Below are positions 45,417 to 53,301 of a stretch of 53,301 bases of DNA, in pieces. How positions within the stretch are numbered: position 1 is the stretch's first letter; every line of letters begins with the position of its first letter. The position numbers were made by a program, and so were the translations under genes. The notes below the pieces were generated by a model that was not told the origin of the DNA, ran no database searches, and saw only the letters and a list, made by a program, of their open reading frames with translations. This DNA is from Pseudomonadota bacterium (lineage in GTDB: Bacteria > Pseudomonadota > Gammaproteobacteria > Burkholderiales > Thiobacillaceae), in contig JAURYL010000065.1 of the NCBI GenBank assembly GCA_030653935.1, positions 1-53,301 of the forward strand, written 5' to 3'.

Positions 45417-47060
45417 ATGGATACCGTCTCGCTTCTGGATCGACTGGAACAGCTCAACGAAATCGGCGTCGCGCTGTCGCGGGAGGAGGATCTCCCCAGT
45501 CTGCTGGAGCGCATCCTGCGCTCGGCCATCGACCTCACCCATGCCGACGCGGGGACGATCTATGTGACGAACGCGCGGCGCGAGTTGGCGTTCCGGATCA
45601 TGGTCAACCATACCCTGGGCATCGCACTGGGCGGCGGCAAGGGCGGGGTGATCGATCTGCCCGACATTGCCCTGTACGACGCGGCGGGCCAGCCGAACGA
45701 CCACATGGTGGCCGCCTATGCCGCGACGCGGCAGGCGACGGTCAACATCGCCGATGTCGAGACGGCGGCGGGCTTCGATTTTTCGGGTACGCGGGAATTC
45801 AACGCGCGTACCGGTTACCGCTCGAAATCCTTCCTGACCGTGCCGCTGATTGACCACAACCGGGAAACCATCGGCGTCCTGCAACTCATCAACGCGCTCG
45901 ACCCGGAAACCGGCGCCATCCGCGCCTTTCCGGAGGAAGACCAGCGGCTGGCGGAATCGCTCGCCTCGCAGGCGGCGATTGCCTATACCAAGCGTTTGCT
46001 GATCGACCAGTTGGCGCGGCTGTTCGAGTCGCTGGTCACTCTGATCGACAACGCCATCGACGAGAAGTCGCCCTATACCAGCAACCACTGCAACCGGGTG
46101 CCGGACCTGACCATGCTGATTGCCGAGGCCGCGCATCGCAGCGAGCGGGGGCCGCTGGCGTCGTTCACGATGACCGATGCGGACCGTTACGAGTTGCGCA
46201 TCGCCGGGTTGATGCACGATTGCGGCAAGATCACGACGCCGGTGCATGTGATGGACAAGGCGACCAAGCTGCAAACCCTGTTCGACCGGGTGCGTTTGGT
46301 GGATGACCGCTTCGAAGTGCTGCGCCGCGATGCCGCCATCATTCGTCTGGAGGCGATGTTGGCGGGTTCTTCCGAGCGCGGCGATATCGAGACGGAATAC
46401 CAGGCGCGGTTGCGGCAACTTGCCGATGACCAGACCTTCCTGCGGCGGTGCAATGTCGGTGGCGAGGCGATGTCGGAGACTGACCAGGCGCGAGTGAGCC
46501 GGATCGCGGCGTATCGCTGGACCGATGCCGATGGTGTCGAGCGGCCGTTCCTCGACGCCGACGAGGAGACCTGTTTGTGCATCGCGCGCGGCACCCTGAC
46601 CGAGGGGGAGCGTGAGGTGATCAACCACCACATCGTCACCACCATCGAGATGCTGGAGGCGTTGCCCTGGCCGAAACACCTGCGGCGGGTGCCGGAGTAC
46701 GCCGGCGGCCACCACGAGCGCATGGACGGCAAGGGCTATCCGAAGGGGCTGACCGGCGATCAGATGTCGGTGCAGGCGCGGATCATGGCCATCGCCGACA
46801 TCTTCGAAGCGCTCACCTCTATCGATCGCCCCTACAAGAGCGCCAAGAAACTGTCCGAGACGCTGGCGATCATGGATCGCATGGCGGCGGAGGGGCACAT
46901 CGACCCGGACATCTACGCGGTATTCGTCGAGGAGCAGGTCTATCTGGCGTATGCGCGGGAGTTTCTCGATCCGGCGCAGATCGACTTCCCCCGCGAGGGA
47001 GAGCGCGTTGCCGCCGCAACGCTACAATCGCCCGACAGCCACCGCACGCCCAGCTCATGA
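45417..47060 (+). CDS. GAF and HD-GYP domain protein
   Basis: A cytoplasmic protein of 547 residues: a GAF sensor (about 15-185) and an HD-GYP domain, the cyclic-di-GMP phosphodiesterase fold. The HD pair is in GLMHDCGKI and the GYP part reads HHERMDGKGYPKGL. Between them is an insertion of about 110 residues, much longer than in standard HD-GYP proteins. ATG 45417 fits the start of the helical lead-in; an earlier in-frame start is inside a repeat. It overlaps the LOG gene by 4 bases. Confidence 0.88.
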   Translation: MDTVSLLDRLEQLNEIGVALSREEDLPSLLERILRSAIDLTHADAGTIYVTNARRELAFRIMVNHTLGIALGGGKGGVIDLPDIALYDAAGQPNDHMVAAYAATRQATVNIADVETAAGFDFSGTREFNARTGYRSKSFLTVPLIDHNRETIGVLQLINALDPETGAIRAFPEEDQRLAESLASQAAIAYTKRLLIDQLARLFESLVTLIDNAIDEKSPYTSNHCNRVPDLTMLIAEAAHRSERGPLASFTMTDADRYELRIAGLMHDCGKITTPVHVMDKATKLQTLFDRVRLVDDRFEVLRRDAAIIRLEAMLAGSSERGDIETEYQARLRQLADDQTFLRRCNVGGEAMSETDQARVSRIAAYRWTDADGVERPFLDADEETCLCIARGTLTEGEREVINHHIVTTIEMLEALPWPKHLRRVPEYAGGHHERMDGKGYPKGLTGDQMSVQARIMAIADIFEALTSIDRPYKSAKKLSETLAIMDRMAAEGHIDPDIYAVFVEEQVYLAYAREFLDPAQIDFPREGERVAAATLQSPDSHRTPSS

Positions 47061-47785
47061 TCAAGCCCAAACTTCCCTCGATGGTCGACCCTGGCGGCAG
47101 CCAGGAGGCCAATCTGTCGGCGCGTGAATCCTGGCGCGTGTTTGAGATCATGGCCGAGTTCGTCGAGGCCACCGAGCGTCTGGGGCCGATTCGGCCGGCG
47201 GTGTCCGTCTTCGGCAGCGCGCGGGTGGCGCCAGATTCCGCCTATTACATGCTCACCGAGACCATCGCCCGCAAGCTTTCCGACGCCGGTTTCGCGGTAA
47301 TTTCCGGGGGCGGACCGGGGGTGATGGAGGCAGCCAACAAGGGCGCCTTCTTCGGTCATTCGCCCAGTGTCGGCCTCAACATCCAGTTGCCGCACGAGCA
47401 GCGCAGCAATCCGTTCCAGGACATCAGCCAGACCTTCCGCCACTTTTTCGCGCGCAAGGTGATGTTCGTGAAGTTCGCCAGCGCCTACGTGGTGATGCCG
47501 GGCGGCTTCGGCACCCTCGATGAATTGATGGAGGCGCTTACCCTGGTGCAGACCGGCAAGACCCGGCCGATTCCCATCATCCTGGTGCAATCGGCGTTCT
47601 GGGGCGGGCTGGTGGAGTGGTTCAGGACGCGCCTGGTGGAGGAGGGGATGGTCGATCCCGCCGACCTGGAATTGCTTCAGGTCATCGACGACCCGGATGA
47701 AGTGGTCGCCGCCATCTTCAGCCACTACGAAACCCGAGGCTTCGAGCCCTCGCCGCAGGAGCAGGAGATTCTGTTCAACCTGTAG
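47057..47785 (+). CDS. LOG family protein (TIGR00730)
   Basis: A Rossmann-like protein of 242 residues with the GGGPGVMEAANKGA and PGGFGTLDE motifs of the LOG (lonely guy) family, whose members hydrolyse nucleoside 5'-monophosphates to release the base. It belongs to the longer subgroup. The substrate in this organism is unknown. It is coupled to the HD-GYP gene by a 4-base overlap. Confidence 0.9.
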   Translation: MIKPKLPSMVDPGGSQEANLSARESWRVFEIMAEFVEATERLGPIRPAVSVFGSARVAPDSAYYMLTETIARKLSDAGFAVISGGGPGVMEAANKGAFFGHSPSVGLNIQLPHEQRSNPFQDISQTFRHFFARKVMFVKFASAYVVMPGGFGTLDELMEALTLVQTGKTRPIPIILVQSAFWGGLVEWFRTRLVEEGMVDPADLELLQVIDDPDEVVAAIFSHYETRGFEPSPQEQEILFNL

Positions 47786-47839
47786 GCGTGGAAGGGTAAT
47801 TTGTTTTCACGCTCCAGCGTTATTCCGCGCGACAGGCGG

Positions 47840-47911
47840 GGAGCGGTGGGGGACGACCGCATCAAGCGACGCGACTGTGATCGATGCGGTTCGTCCCTCA
47901 CCACATCCTAC
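47840..47911. repeat. GTAG-footed palindromic repeat, LOG/DUF2782 gap
   Basis: GGGACGACCGCATC and GATGCGGTTCGTCCC pair around a 20-base centre, with CTAC (GTAG on the minus strand) at 47908-47911. It shares the GTAGGATGTGGTGAG-type end with the repeat at 49896-49947. Confidence 0.72.
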
Positions 47912-47941
47912 GGGCTACGAAATGCGCGGCTTCGAGCCTTC

Positions 47942-47976
47942 GCAGCCGGCGATTCCAAAGTCCGACAGACTGCTAG
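47942..47976. repeat. Single arm of the CTAGCAGCCTG element
   Basis: A 35-base segment ending in CTGCTAG that matches 48461-48495 at 33 of 35 positions, in the same orientation. Together the two copies bracket the DUF2782 gene. Confidence 0.8.
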
Positions 47977-48006
47977 AATCAAATCATTCATATCGAGACC
48001 GCTATC

Positions 48007-48330
48007 ATGCGTACCTCCTCCCTTCTCCTCGCCGCGTTGTTCGTCTTGCCTGTTTTTGCCGCGCAGCCCCGTCTGGTGCCCCTGCCGGAAATTCCACCAC
48101 CACCGGGTATGGTCGATCCGGCGCTGGAACCGCAAATCACCATCATCCAGCGCGGCAATGAGCGGGTGGAGGAATTCCGCATCAAGGACAAGCTGTACAT
48201 GATCCGGATCACGCCGCCGCATGGCCGGCCCTACTATCTGGTCGATCAGCGCGGTGATGGCGCGATGCGCCGCTATGACGATCTTTCTCCGAACTTCCAG
48301 GTGCCCTTGTGGGTCATTTCGGAGTTCTAG
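48007..48330 (+). CDS. DUF2782 family exported protein
   Basis: A protein of 107 residues with a signal peptide (SSLLLAALFVLPVFAA) and the DUF2782 core (EPQITIIQRGNERVEEFRIK, split over 42-65, and PYYLVDQRGDG). The family is small and periplasmic; function unknown. Its TAG stop lies in the CTAG at the left end of a 169-base palindromic element, and another arm of that element lies just upstream. Confidence 0.85.
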   Translation: MRTSSLLLAALFVLPVFAAQPRLVPLPEIPPPPGMVDPALEPQITIIQRGNERVEEFRIKDKLYMIRITPPHGRPYYLVDQRGDGAMRRYDDLSPNFQVPLWVISEF

Positions 48331-48495
48331 CAGCCTGCCGGACTTTGGTCGTCGATAGCGAAAAACAACCCCGGAGAGGCCAGTTTTTGCCGGATTCGCC
48401 GCCGCATAGCCCAGCTATGGGGCAAGAAGCCGGTGAAAAATGGACCGACGCGGTCGTTTTGCAGCCGACGATTCCAAAGTCCGACAGGCTGCTAG
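48327..48495. mobile_element. MITE-like 169-base element with CTAGCAGCCTG ends
   Basis: The terminal repeats CTAGCAGCCTGYCGGACTTT match over 22 bases with one difference. The inside is also roughly palindromic (TTTTTGCCGG opposite CCGGTGAAAAA, centre CATAGCCCAGCTATG). No protein is encoded. The shape fits a miniature inverted-repeat element; no transposase for it is in the window. Confidence 0.72.
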
Positions 48496-48552
48496 TCGTC
48501 CGTTCCGCCATTCACGCCGCCATCCCGGCGGCGTTTGTTTTTTGTTGAATTC

Positions 48553-49317
48553 ATGACTCCCATCACTATTTCGCGTCACAACACCGGCGTCGGCCTGTCC
48601 TGGATCAAGGAAGGCTGGCGCGTGTTCAAGCTGGCTCCCGTTCCATGGATGGGCATGACCGCACTGGTCTTCATGATCATCATCGGCGTCAGCATGATCC
48701 CCTGGATCGGCCGCTACGCCATCGAGTTGCTCTCGCCCTTCCTGGTGGCCGGCTACTTTTCCGCCAGTCGCGCGGCGATGGCCGGCGAAACCGTTTCCTT
48801 CGTCCACCTTGGCGCCGGCGTGAAGCAGGGCCGCGATGCCTTGTTGCGAGTCGGAATCGCCTACATGGTGGGCTCGATGCTGGTGTTCACCCTGGTCGAC
48901 TTGATTACCGGCAGCGACCTGCGCGAATTGTTGCGGCAGGCTCAGAATCCCGCCGCGCTGTCACCGGAAGAGCTGAATCAGGTCGTGGGCGCCGTATTGC
49001 CAGCGATGCTGCTGGGGACCGCCATGCTGACACCATTGCTGATGGCGACCTGGTTCGCGCCCGGCCTCGCCATGTTCGACGACTTCACCGCCAGCCGCTC
49101 GCTCTGGTGGAGTCTCTGGGCCTGCTGGGTGAACTGGCGGCCGATATTTCTCTACAGCATGGTCCTCGGTGCCCTCGGCGCGGTGGCGCTGATCATTCCC
49201 TTCGGCCTCGGGATGCTGGTGTTTCTGCCGCTGACCCTGATCTCCACCTACACCGGTTACCGGATGATCTTCGCCACCGTCGAGACGCCGGAAATGGAGG
49301 CTGGCGAGGCGCCATGA
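48553..49317 (+). CDS. BPSS1780 family membrane protein
   Basis: A 254-residue inner-membrane protein with about six hydrophobic segments and the family start SWIKEGWRVFKLAPVPWMGM, plus FDDFTASRSLWWSLWACWVNW in the second half. The family is widespread in beta- and gammaproteobacteria, function unknown. It overlaps the start of the diheme gene (ATGA). Confidence 0.86.
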   Translation: MTPITISRHNTGVGLSWIKEGWRVFKLAPVPWMGMTALVFMIIIGVSMIPWIGRYAIELLSPFLVAGYFSASRAAMAGETVSFVHLGAGVKQGRDALLRVGIAYMVGSMLVFTLVDLITGSDLRELLRQAQNPAALSPEELNQVVGAVLPAMLLGTAMLTPLLMATWFAPGLAMFDDFTASRSLWWSLWACWVNWRPIFLYSMVLGALGAVALIIPFGLGMLVFLPLTLISTYTGYRMIFATVETPEMEAGEAP

Positions 49318-49796
49318 AGAGCTGGCTGCTCGCCGCGCTCCTGGTCGGAGGTTCCGCGCTGGCGGCCGAGCCGGTGAAGTTCGGCGATGCGCTCAACCAG
49401 AAGTTTCAGCATCCGCGTTGCCTGCAATGCCATCAGTTCAGCAGCGCCCGACACCAGGGCCGCGCCTACAACTCGCACACCGCCCGCTTCCTTTGCGACC
49501 GCTGCCATAGCGACAACATCACCGGCCTGCCGCGCGGTGAGTGGATCGCGCCGGCGGAAAAGATGGACTGGACCGGCCTGGACGCGCGCGAAACCTGTCT
49601 CCTGATCAAGCGCAATCTGCCCAGCGGTGACTCGGCGGAAAAAATGCGCGAACACCTGCTGTTCGATGTCCGGGTGCGCTGGGCGCTGGAAAGCGGCATG
49701 ACCCCAGGCGGCCGCTTCCCCACCGTACCCGGTGGCTATACGGAATTCGCGCGTCAGGCCCGGGAGTGGGTGGCGGGGGGGATGCGATGCGAGTGA
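49314..49796 (+). CDS. Exported diheme cytochrome-like protein
   Basis: A periplasmic protein of 160 residues with a signal peptide (WLLAALLVGGSALA) and two heme-c attachment motifs, CLQCH at 36-40 and CDRCH at 61-65. The rest (WTGLDARETCLLIKRNL, HLLFDVRVRWALESGMTPGGR) resembles proteins annotated as isoquinoline 1-oxidoreductase subunit, a name from genome annotation rather than proven activity. Coupled to the BPSS1780-type gene by a 4-base overlap. I would expect an electron-transfer role. Confidence 0.8.
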   Translation: MKSWLLAALLVGGSALAAEPVKFGDALNQKFQHPRCLQCHQFSSARHQGRAYNSHTARFLCDRCHSDNITGLPRGEWIAPAEKMDWTGLDARETCLLIKRNLPSGDSAEKMREHLLFDVRVRWALESGMTPGGRFPTVPGGYTEFARQAREWVAGGMRCE

Positions 49797-49895
49797 GTCG
49801 GCGGCGGGGCTGGTTACTACTCGCCAGTCAAATTGAATCGACTGGATGGTTTGCGGGGTGTGGTTGCCGAAGGGTCGGGGCTTCATTAGAGCAGA

Positions 49896-49947
49896 GCGAA
49901 CCGTGTCGCATTGCATGGCGCGGTTCGCCGCGCTCACCACACCCTAC
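49896..49947. repeat. GTAG-footed palindromic repeat
   Basis: GCGAACCG and CGGTTCGC pair around a 17-base centre; CTAC at 49944-49947 gives GTAG on the minus strand. It lies in the 179-base gap between the diheme and TauE/SafE genes, where no gene was seen. Confidence 0.7.
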
Positions 49948-49975
49948 GTCTGGTTGCCACTGACTGCCGCTGTTC

Positions 49976-50638
49976 ATGCCTGAGTTCTCCTACCTCGCCG
50001 TATTCCTCACTGGCCTGCTCGGTGGCGCGCATTGCGTCGGCATGTGCGGCGGCATCGTCGCGGCGATTTCCCTGCATCCGGGGGGGCGGCAGCCATTTGT
50101 CTTTCAACTCGCCTATAGCGGCGGCCGCATCGCCAGTTACTCGATGGCGGGGGCGCTGGCGGGGTTGATCGGTTCGGCGGCGTTTCTCTCCGATACCTTG
50201 TATCCCGTGCAGCAGGGGCTTTATCTGCTGGCGCAGATTGTTCTGATCCTGCTCGGCCTCTATCTCGCTGGTCTGAATCAAAGCGTGCTGGTGCTGGAAC
50301 GGGCGGGGGGTGTGCTCTGGCGGCGGCTGCAACCCTTGATTGCGCGGGTGATGCCAATTCGTACCTTGTCACAGGCCCTGGCGGCCGGCGCCTTGTGGGG
50401 CTGGCTGCCGTGCGGGCTGGTTTACAGCGTGCTGGTGTCCGCCCTGGCTTCCGGTGGCTCCGGGCAGGGGGCGACGCTGATGCTGTTGTTCGGCCTCGGT
50501 ACCCTGCCCAACCTGCTGCTCATGGGCTGGGCGGCGCGGTCGTTGCGGGAATGGATGCGTCGGGTCTGGGTGAAACGGATCGCCGGGCTGGGCGTGGCCG
50601 CGATGGGCGTCTGGGGACTGGTTCAGCTGGCGCGGTAG
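49976..50638 (+). CDS. Sulfite exporter TauE/SafE family (UreH-like) membrane protein
   Basis: A membrane protein of 220 residues with six hydrophobic segments. The first helix carries GGAHCVGMCGGIV and a later one LWGWLPCGLVYSVL, the Cys-containing motifs seen in the CcoS/DsbD-like subgroup linked to cytochrome oxidase maturation and copper handling. Despite the family name, sulfite export is not shown by the sequence. The neighbouring diheme protein fits a respiratory context, but this is inference. Confidence 0.85.
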   Translation: MPEFSYLAVFLTGLLGGAHCVGMCGGIVAAISLHPGGRQPFVFQLAYSGGRIASYSMAGALAGLIGSAAFLSDTLYPVQQGLYLLAQIVLILLGLYLAGLNQSVLVLERAGGVLWRRLQPLIARVMPIRTLSQALAAGALWGWLPCGLVYSVLVSALASGGSGQGATLMLLFGLGTLPNLLLMGWAARSLREWMRRVWVKRIAGLGVAAMGVWGLVQLAR

Positions 50639-50656
50639 GCCAAAGCGGATGGATTA

Positions 50657-51097
50657 CTACGGGGTCTTGGCGCTGTAGAACTCGCGCGCGAATTCGCTCT
50701 TCATGGTTTTGCCCATCACATTGGCGTTGACCAGGAAACGCAGGGTGTCCGGCGTGGTGACCTGGAATTCGCCCAGGTAGTAGACCGAATCGCCTTCGCG
50801 GACTTCGCGGATGGGGATGTTGGACAGGTTGTTGCGCAGGTTGATGGCGCCCGCGTAGACCTGGCCGGGAACGGTTTCATTCTTTCCGGAACGGATTTTT
50901 TTCACCAGGGTGACGGTGAGCAGACCGCGATTGGGGCTGCGTTCCACGTTGTAATTCTTCGCCGCCTCGGCGGTGAGTTCCGTGGTCGGAACCGCGACGC
51001 TGTACAACTCGATGTCCCGGGTCGAGTAGCGGTCATTGGCCTGGGCCGGGACGGCGAACAGGGCGGCGAGCAGGGGCAGCGCCAGGTGGATGTTCAT
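50657..51097 (-). CDS. DUF4426 family exported protein
   Basis: A periplasmic protein of 146 residues: signal peptide (IHLALPLLAALFAVPAQA), then the DUF4426 domain with YSVAVPTTELTAEAAKNYNV and SDRGLLTVTLV-like SPNRGLLTVTLVKK. Function unknown. It is transcribed away from hslU and converges on the TauE/SafE-type gene after an 18-base gap. Confidence 0.85.
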   Translation of the reverse strand: MNIHLALPLLAALFAVPAQANDRYSTRDIELYSVAVPTTELTAEAAKNYNVERSPNRGLLTVTLVKKIRSGKNETVPGQVYAGAINLRNNLSNIPIREVREGDSVYYLGEFQVTTPDTLRFLVNANVMGKTMKSEFAREFYSAKTP

Positions 51098-51234
51098 GAC
51101 AGTCTCCTCGATGCATGGGTCTTGGGTACAACTATACTACCCGGTCATTGCTGTGGCATGGGGCCGGACGTGAGCCACGGATGTTTCAGGATAAACTGCC
51201 CAGCCTGTTTAATAGCCTGACACCCAGAACCACC

Positions 51235-52560
51235 ATGACCCAGATGACGCCCCAGGAAATCGTCCACGAACTCGACAAGCACATTGTCGGCCAGAATGCG
51301 GCCAAGCGCGCCTGCGCCATCGCCCTGCGCAATCGTTGGCGGCGGATGCATGTCGAGGGCGCGCTCAGGCAGGAGATTACCCCCAAGAACATCCTCATGA
51401 TCGGCCCGACCGGGGTCGGCAAGACCGAGATCGCGCGGCGTCTGGCGCGCTTGTCCGGGGCGCCGTTCATCAAGGTGGAGGCGACCAAGTTCACCGAGGT
51501 CGGCTATGTCGGCAAGGACGTCGACAGCATCATCCGCGATCTCGCGGAAATCGCCCTCAAACAGGCGCGCGAGGAGGCCACCCGCCAGGTGGCGATGCGC
51601 GCCGAGGAAGCCGCCGAGGAGCGTGTGCTCGATGTCCTGTTGCCCGGTGCCCGCGACGCCTGGGAGGAAGGTTCGACCAAGGATGAATCCGCCACTCGCC
51701 AGAAATTCCGCAAGATGCTGCGTGAAGGCCAGTTGAACGACAAGGAGATCGAGCTCGACCTGGCAGCGTCTTCCGCGAGCATGGAAATCTTCGCGCCGCC
51801 CGGCATGGAGGAACTGACCAACCAGCTCCAGGGCATGTTCCAGAACCTGGGCAACCGCCGCACCCAGAAGAAGAAGCTGAAGATCGCCGAGGCGATGAAA
51901 CTGCTCACCGACGAGGAAGCGGGCAAGCTGGTCAACGAGGAAGAGTTGAAGCTGGTCGCGCTGCGCAATGTCGAATCCAACGGCATCGTCTTTCTCGACG
52001 AGGTGGACAAGATCGCGGGCCGTGAGAGCCAGGGCGCCGATGTCTCCCGCCAGGGTGTGCAGCGTGACCTGTTGCCGCTGGTGGAAGGCGCCACCGTATC
52101 CACCAAGCTGGGCATGATCAAGACCGACCACATCCTGTTCATCGCCAGCGGCGCCTTCCATCTGGCGAAGCCGTCCGATCTCATTCCGGAATTGCAGGGC
52201 CGCTTTCCGATCCGGGTGGAATTGACCAGCCTCACCGTCGCCGATTTCGAGTGCATCCTCACCAGTACCGACGCCTGTCTCACCCGGCAATATCAGGCGC
52301 TGATGGAAACCGAGGGGGTGAAACTGGAATTCACCCCCGAGGCCATCCGCCGCCTCGCCGAAATCGCCTGGAGCGTCAACGAACGCACCGAGAACATCGG
52401 CGCCCGCCGCTTGTACACGGTGATGGAACGTCTGCTCGACGACCTCTCCTTCGACGCCGACCGGCGCGGCGGCGAAGTTCTCGGCATCGACGCCAATTAC
52501 GTTGATGCCCGTCTCAAGGAACTGGCGGCGAGTGAAGACCTGGCGAGGTATGTCCTGTAG
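51235..52560 (+). CDS. hslU: ATP-dependent protease ATPase subunit HslU
   Basis: HslU is the hexameric AAA+ unfoldase that feeds the HslV peptidase. Walker A GPTGVGKT is at 57-64, the pore motif GYVGKDVDS follows, the I-domain spans roughly 110-240, Walker B is [11 protein letters not shown], and the C-terminal tail ends in ARYVL, the segment that docks on HslV. ATG 51235 gives 441 residues, the family length; the frame is open upstream but without conserved sequence. hslV, normally just before hslU, is absent here. The TAG stop is in a GTAG-headed hairpin. Confidence 0.96.
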   Translation: MTQMTPQEIVHELDKHIVGQNAAKRACAIALRNRWRRMHVEGALRQEITPKNILMIGPTGVGKTEIARRLARLSGAPFIKVEATKFTEVGYVGKDVDSIIRDLAEIALKQAREEATRQVAMRAEEAAEERVLDVLLPGARDAWEEGSTKDESATRQKFRKMLREGQLNDKEIELDLAASSASMEIFAPPGMEELTNQLQGMFQNLGNRRTQKKKLKIAEAMKLLTDEEAGKLVNEEELKLVALRNVESNGIVFLDEVDKIAGRESQGADVSRQGVQRDLLPLVEGATVSTKLGMIKTDHILFIASGAFHLAKPSDLIPELQGRFPIRVELTSLTVADFECILTSTDACLTRQYQALMETEGVKLEFTPEAIRRLAEIAWSVNERTENIGARRLYTVMERLLDDLSFDADRRGGEVLGIDANYVDARLKELAASEDLARYVL

Positions 52561-52578
52561 GAGGCCCGCTCGCGGGCC
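52557..52578 (+). repeat. GTAG-headed hairpin after hslU
   Basis: GTAG, then GGCCCGC paired with GCGGGCC around a 2-base centre. It contains the hslU stop codon. No T run follows. Confidence 0.8.
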
Positions 52579-52601
52579 GAAGCGAATGCTGGCCCGCCGC
52601 C

Positions 52602-53165
52602 GTGGCTGACCTGCCCATCCATCTCGAATTTGCCCTGCCGGACTGGGTCGTGCCCCATGTCGCCGCCTGGCCGCGGGCGCGCGATGACGAAGCGCGCATG
52701 CGTCTGGTCCTCGGGCTGGCGCGGGAAAGTGTGGAACGCGACGACGGCGGCCCCTTCGCGGCGGCGGTGTTCTCCGAGGAGCGGGTCGTGGCGGTGGGTA
52801 TCAACCGCGTCCTGCCGGAGAAGAACTCCCTGCTCCACGCCGAAGTGCTCGCCCTGATGTTGGCGGAACGTCATTACGCCAGCCATAACCTGGGTGAAGC
52901 CGGGCTGCCCCAACTTACGCTGATTAGTTCCTGCGAGCCCTGCGCCATGTGCCTGGGCGCGATCCTTTGGGGTGGTCTGCGGCGTGTGGTGAGTGGTGCC
53001 CTGCGCGAGGATGCCGAACAGGCCGGTTTCGACGAAGGCCCGGTGTTCCCCGCCTCGCATCGTTATCTGGAAGCGCGCGGCATCGAACTGGCGCATGGGG
53101 TGCTGCGCGCCGAGGCGCGCGAGCTGTTTGCGCTGTATCGGGCGCGGGGTGGGCGGGTTTACTGA
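52602..53165 (+). CDS. Nucleoside deaminase family protein
   Basis: A zinc-dependent deaminase of 187 residues with the ligands His79 and catalytic Glu81 (LHAEVLAL) and Cys114/Cys117 (PCAMCLGA). It belongs to the cytidine/deoxycytidylate deaminase superfamily, nearest to guanine deaminase-like and TadA-related proteins. The substrate cannot be told; it is longer than TadA and lacks a clear tRNA-binding pattern. GTG start; it lies 41 bases after hslU. Confidence 0.87.
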   Translation: MADLPIHLEFALPDWVVPHVAAWPRARDDEARMRLVLGLARESVERDDGGPFAAAVFSEERVVAVGINRVLPEKNSLLHAEVLALMLAERHYASHNLGEAGLPQLTLISSCEPCAMCLGAILWGGLRRVVSGALREDAEQAGFDEGPVFPASHRYLEARGIELAHGVLRAEARELFALYRARGGRVY

Positions 53166-53222
53166 GCGTCCATCACGCTGCGTACGGAAGATTGAATACC
53201 TCGTAGGGGCGCATCGAAAAAC

Positions 53223-53293
53223 CCGTCATTCCCGCGAATGCGGGAATCCAGTGTGTTGATTTCACTGGGTTCCCGCATTCGCGGGAACGACGA
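53223..53293. repeat. Inverted pair of GTCATTCCCGCG palindromes at the right edge
   Basis: GTCATTCCCGCGAATGCGGG on the left and an inverted copy on the right, about 10 bases apart. Same family as 41848-41948. It follows the deaminase gene; the 60 bases between hold nothing recognisable. Confidence 0.85.
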
Positions 53294-53301
53294 ATTAGGG
53301 G

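Noticed and set aside
48309-48548. 79-codon plus-strand frame after DUF2782
   Set aside because: It lies within the 169-base palindromic element and has no family match.
51115-51234. Longer HslU start upstream of 51235
   Set aside because: The extra 40 residues are not conserved-looking; ATG 51235 gives the standard HslU start and length.

Overview
The window reads as a chromosomal segment of a GC-rich betaproteobacterium, most likely in or near the Nitrosomonadales (Thiobacillus/Sulfuricella-like). The reasons are the betaproteobacterial form of the 5S rRNA at the left edge, the PP0621-PilS-PilR unit, the rsmB-DUF4390-ntrYX-trkAH block, cysE directly before iscR, and a BPSS1780-type membrane protein. 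Placement is by family recognition only; no alignment was run.

Layout. 1-155: 5S rRNA and the terminator of an rRNA operon. 156-8658: carAB with a clear promoter and leader hairpin, greA, a DUF4149 membrane protein, yhbY (reverse), rlmE and ftsH, closed by a strong terminator. 8701-18444: rsmB, DUF4390, ntrY, ntrX, trkA and two tandem trkH genes, with two unusual heptamer-built hairpins between genes. 18502-21861 (reverse): a large AddA-like helicase-nuclease carrying palindromic repeats read in frame. 22002-25465: a small unknown gene, PP0621, pilS and pilR. 25540-27481 (reverse): a two-gene receptor, PAS protein plus CZB chemoreceptor. 27644-28545: thioredoxin-like protein and ampD. 28595-33185 (reverse): pcnB-folK-deoxynucleoside kinase-panB-panC-panD. 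33301-35939: exbB, exbD, lpxK, a Trm112-like protein and an isolated fliJ. 35972-37085: an IS1595-type insertion sequence sitting in the loop of a palindromic repeat. 37106-37763 (reverse): higBA toxin-antitoxin. 37919-44569: cysE, then iscR-iscS-iscU-iscA-hscB-hscA-fdx-iscX. 44566-53165: a secreted unknown protein, a GAF/HD-GYP protein, a LOG-family protein, DUF2782, BPSS1780-type protein, a diheme protein, a TauE/SafE-type protein, DUF4426 (reverse), hslU without hslV, and a nucleoside deaminase.

How the genes work together. Most are housekeeping: pyrimidine/arginine precursor supply, membrane proteolysis and rRNA modification, potassium uptake (TrkA with two TrkH), pantothenate synthesis, iron-sulfur cluster assembly with cysteine supply next door, and lipid A synthesis. 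Sensory parts are NtrYX, PilSR, the PAS/chemoreceptor pair and the HD-GYP protein.

The most interesting layer lies between the genes. Palindromic repeats beginning with GTAG lie at gene ends so that the TAG within GTAG is the stop codon of seven genes (AddA-like helicase, pilR, the chemoreceptor, ampD, panD, iscA, hslU). Separate repeat classes are hairpins built from AAGGNNC heptamers, GTCATTCCCGCG palindromes, and a 169-bp element with CTAGCAGCCTG ends. Matching IscR-like boxes over the -35 elements of cysE and iscR suggest joint control. NtrX has lost the Walker lysine and the GAFTGA loop. No CRISPR array, tRNA, prophage or secondary-metabolite cluster was seen.
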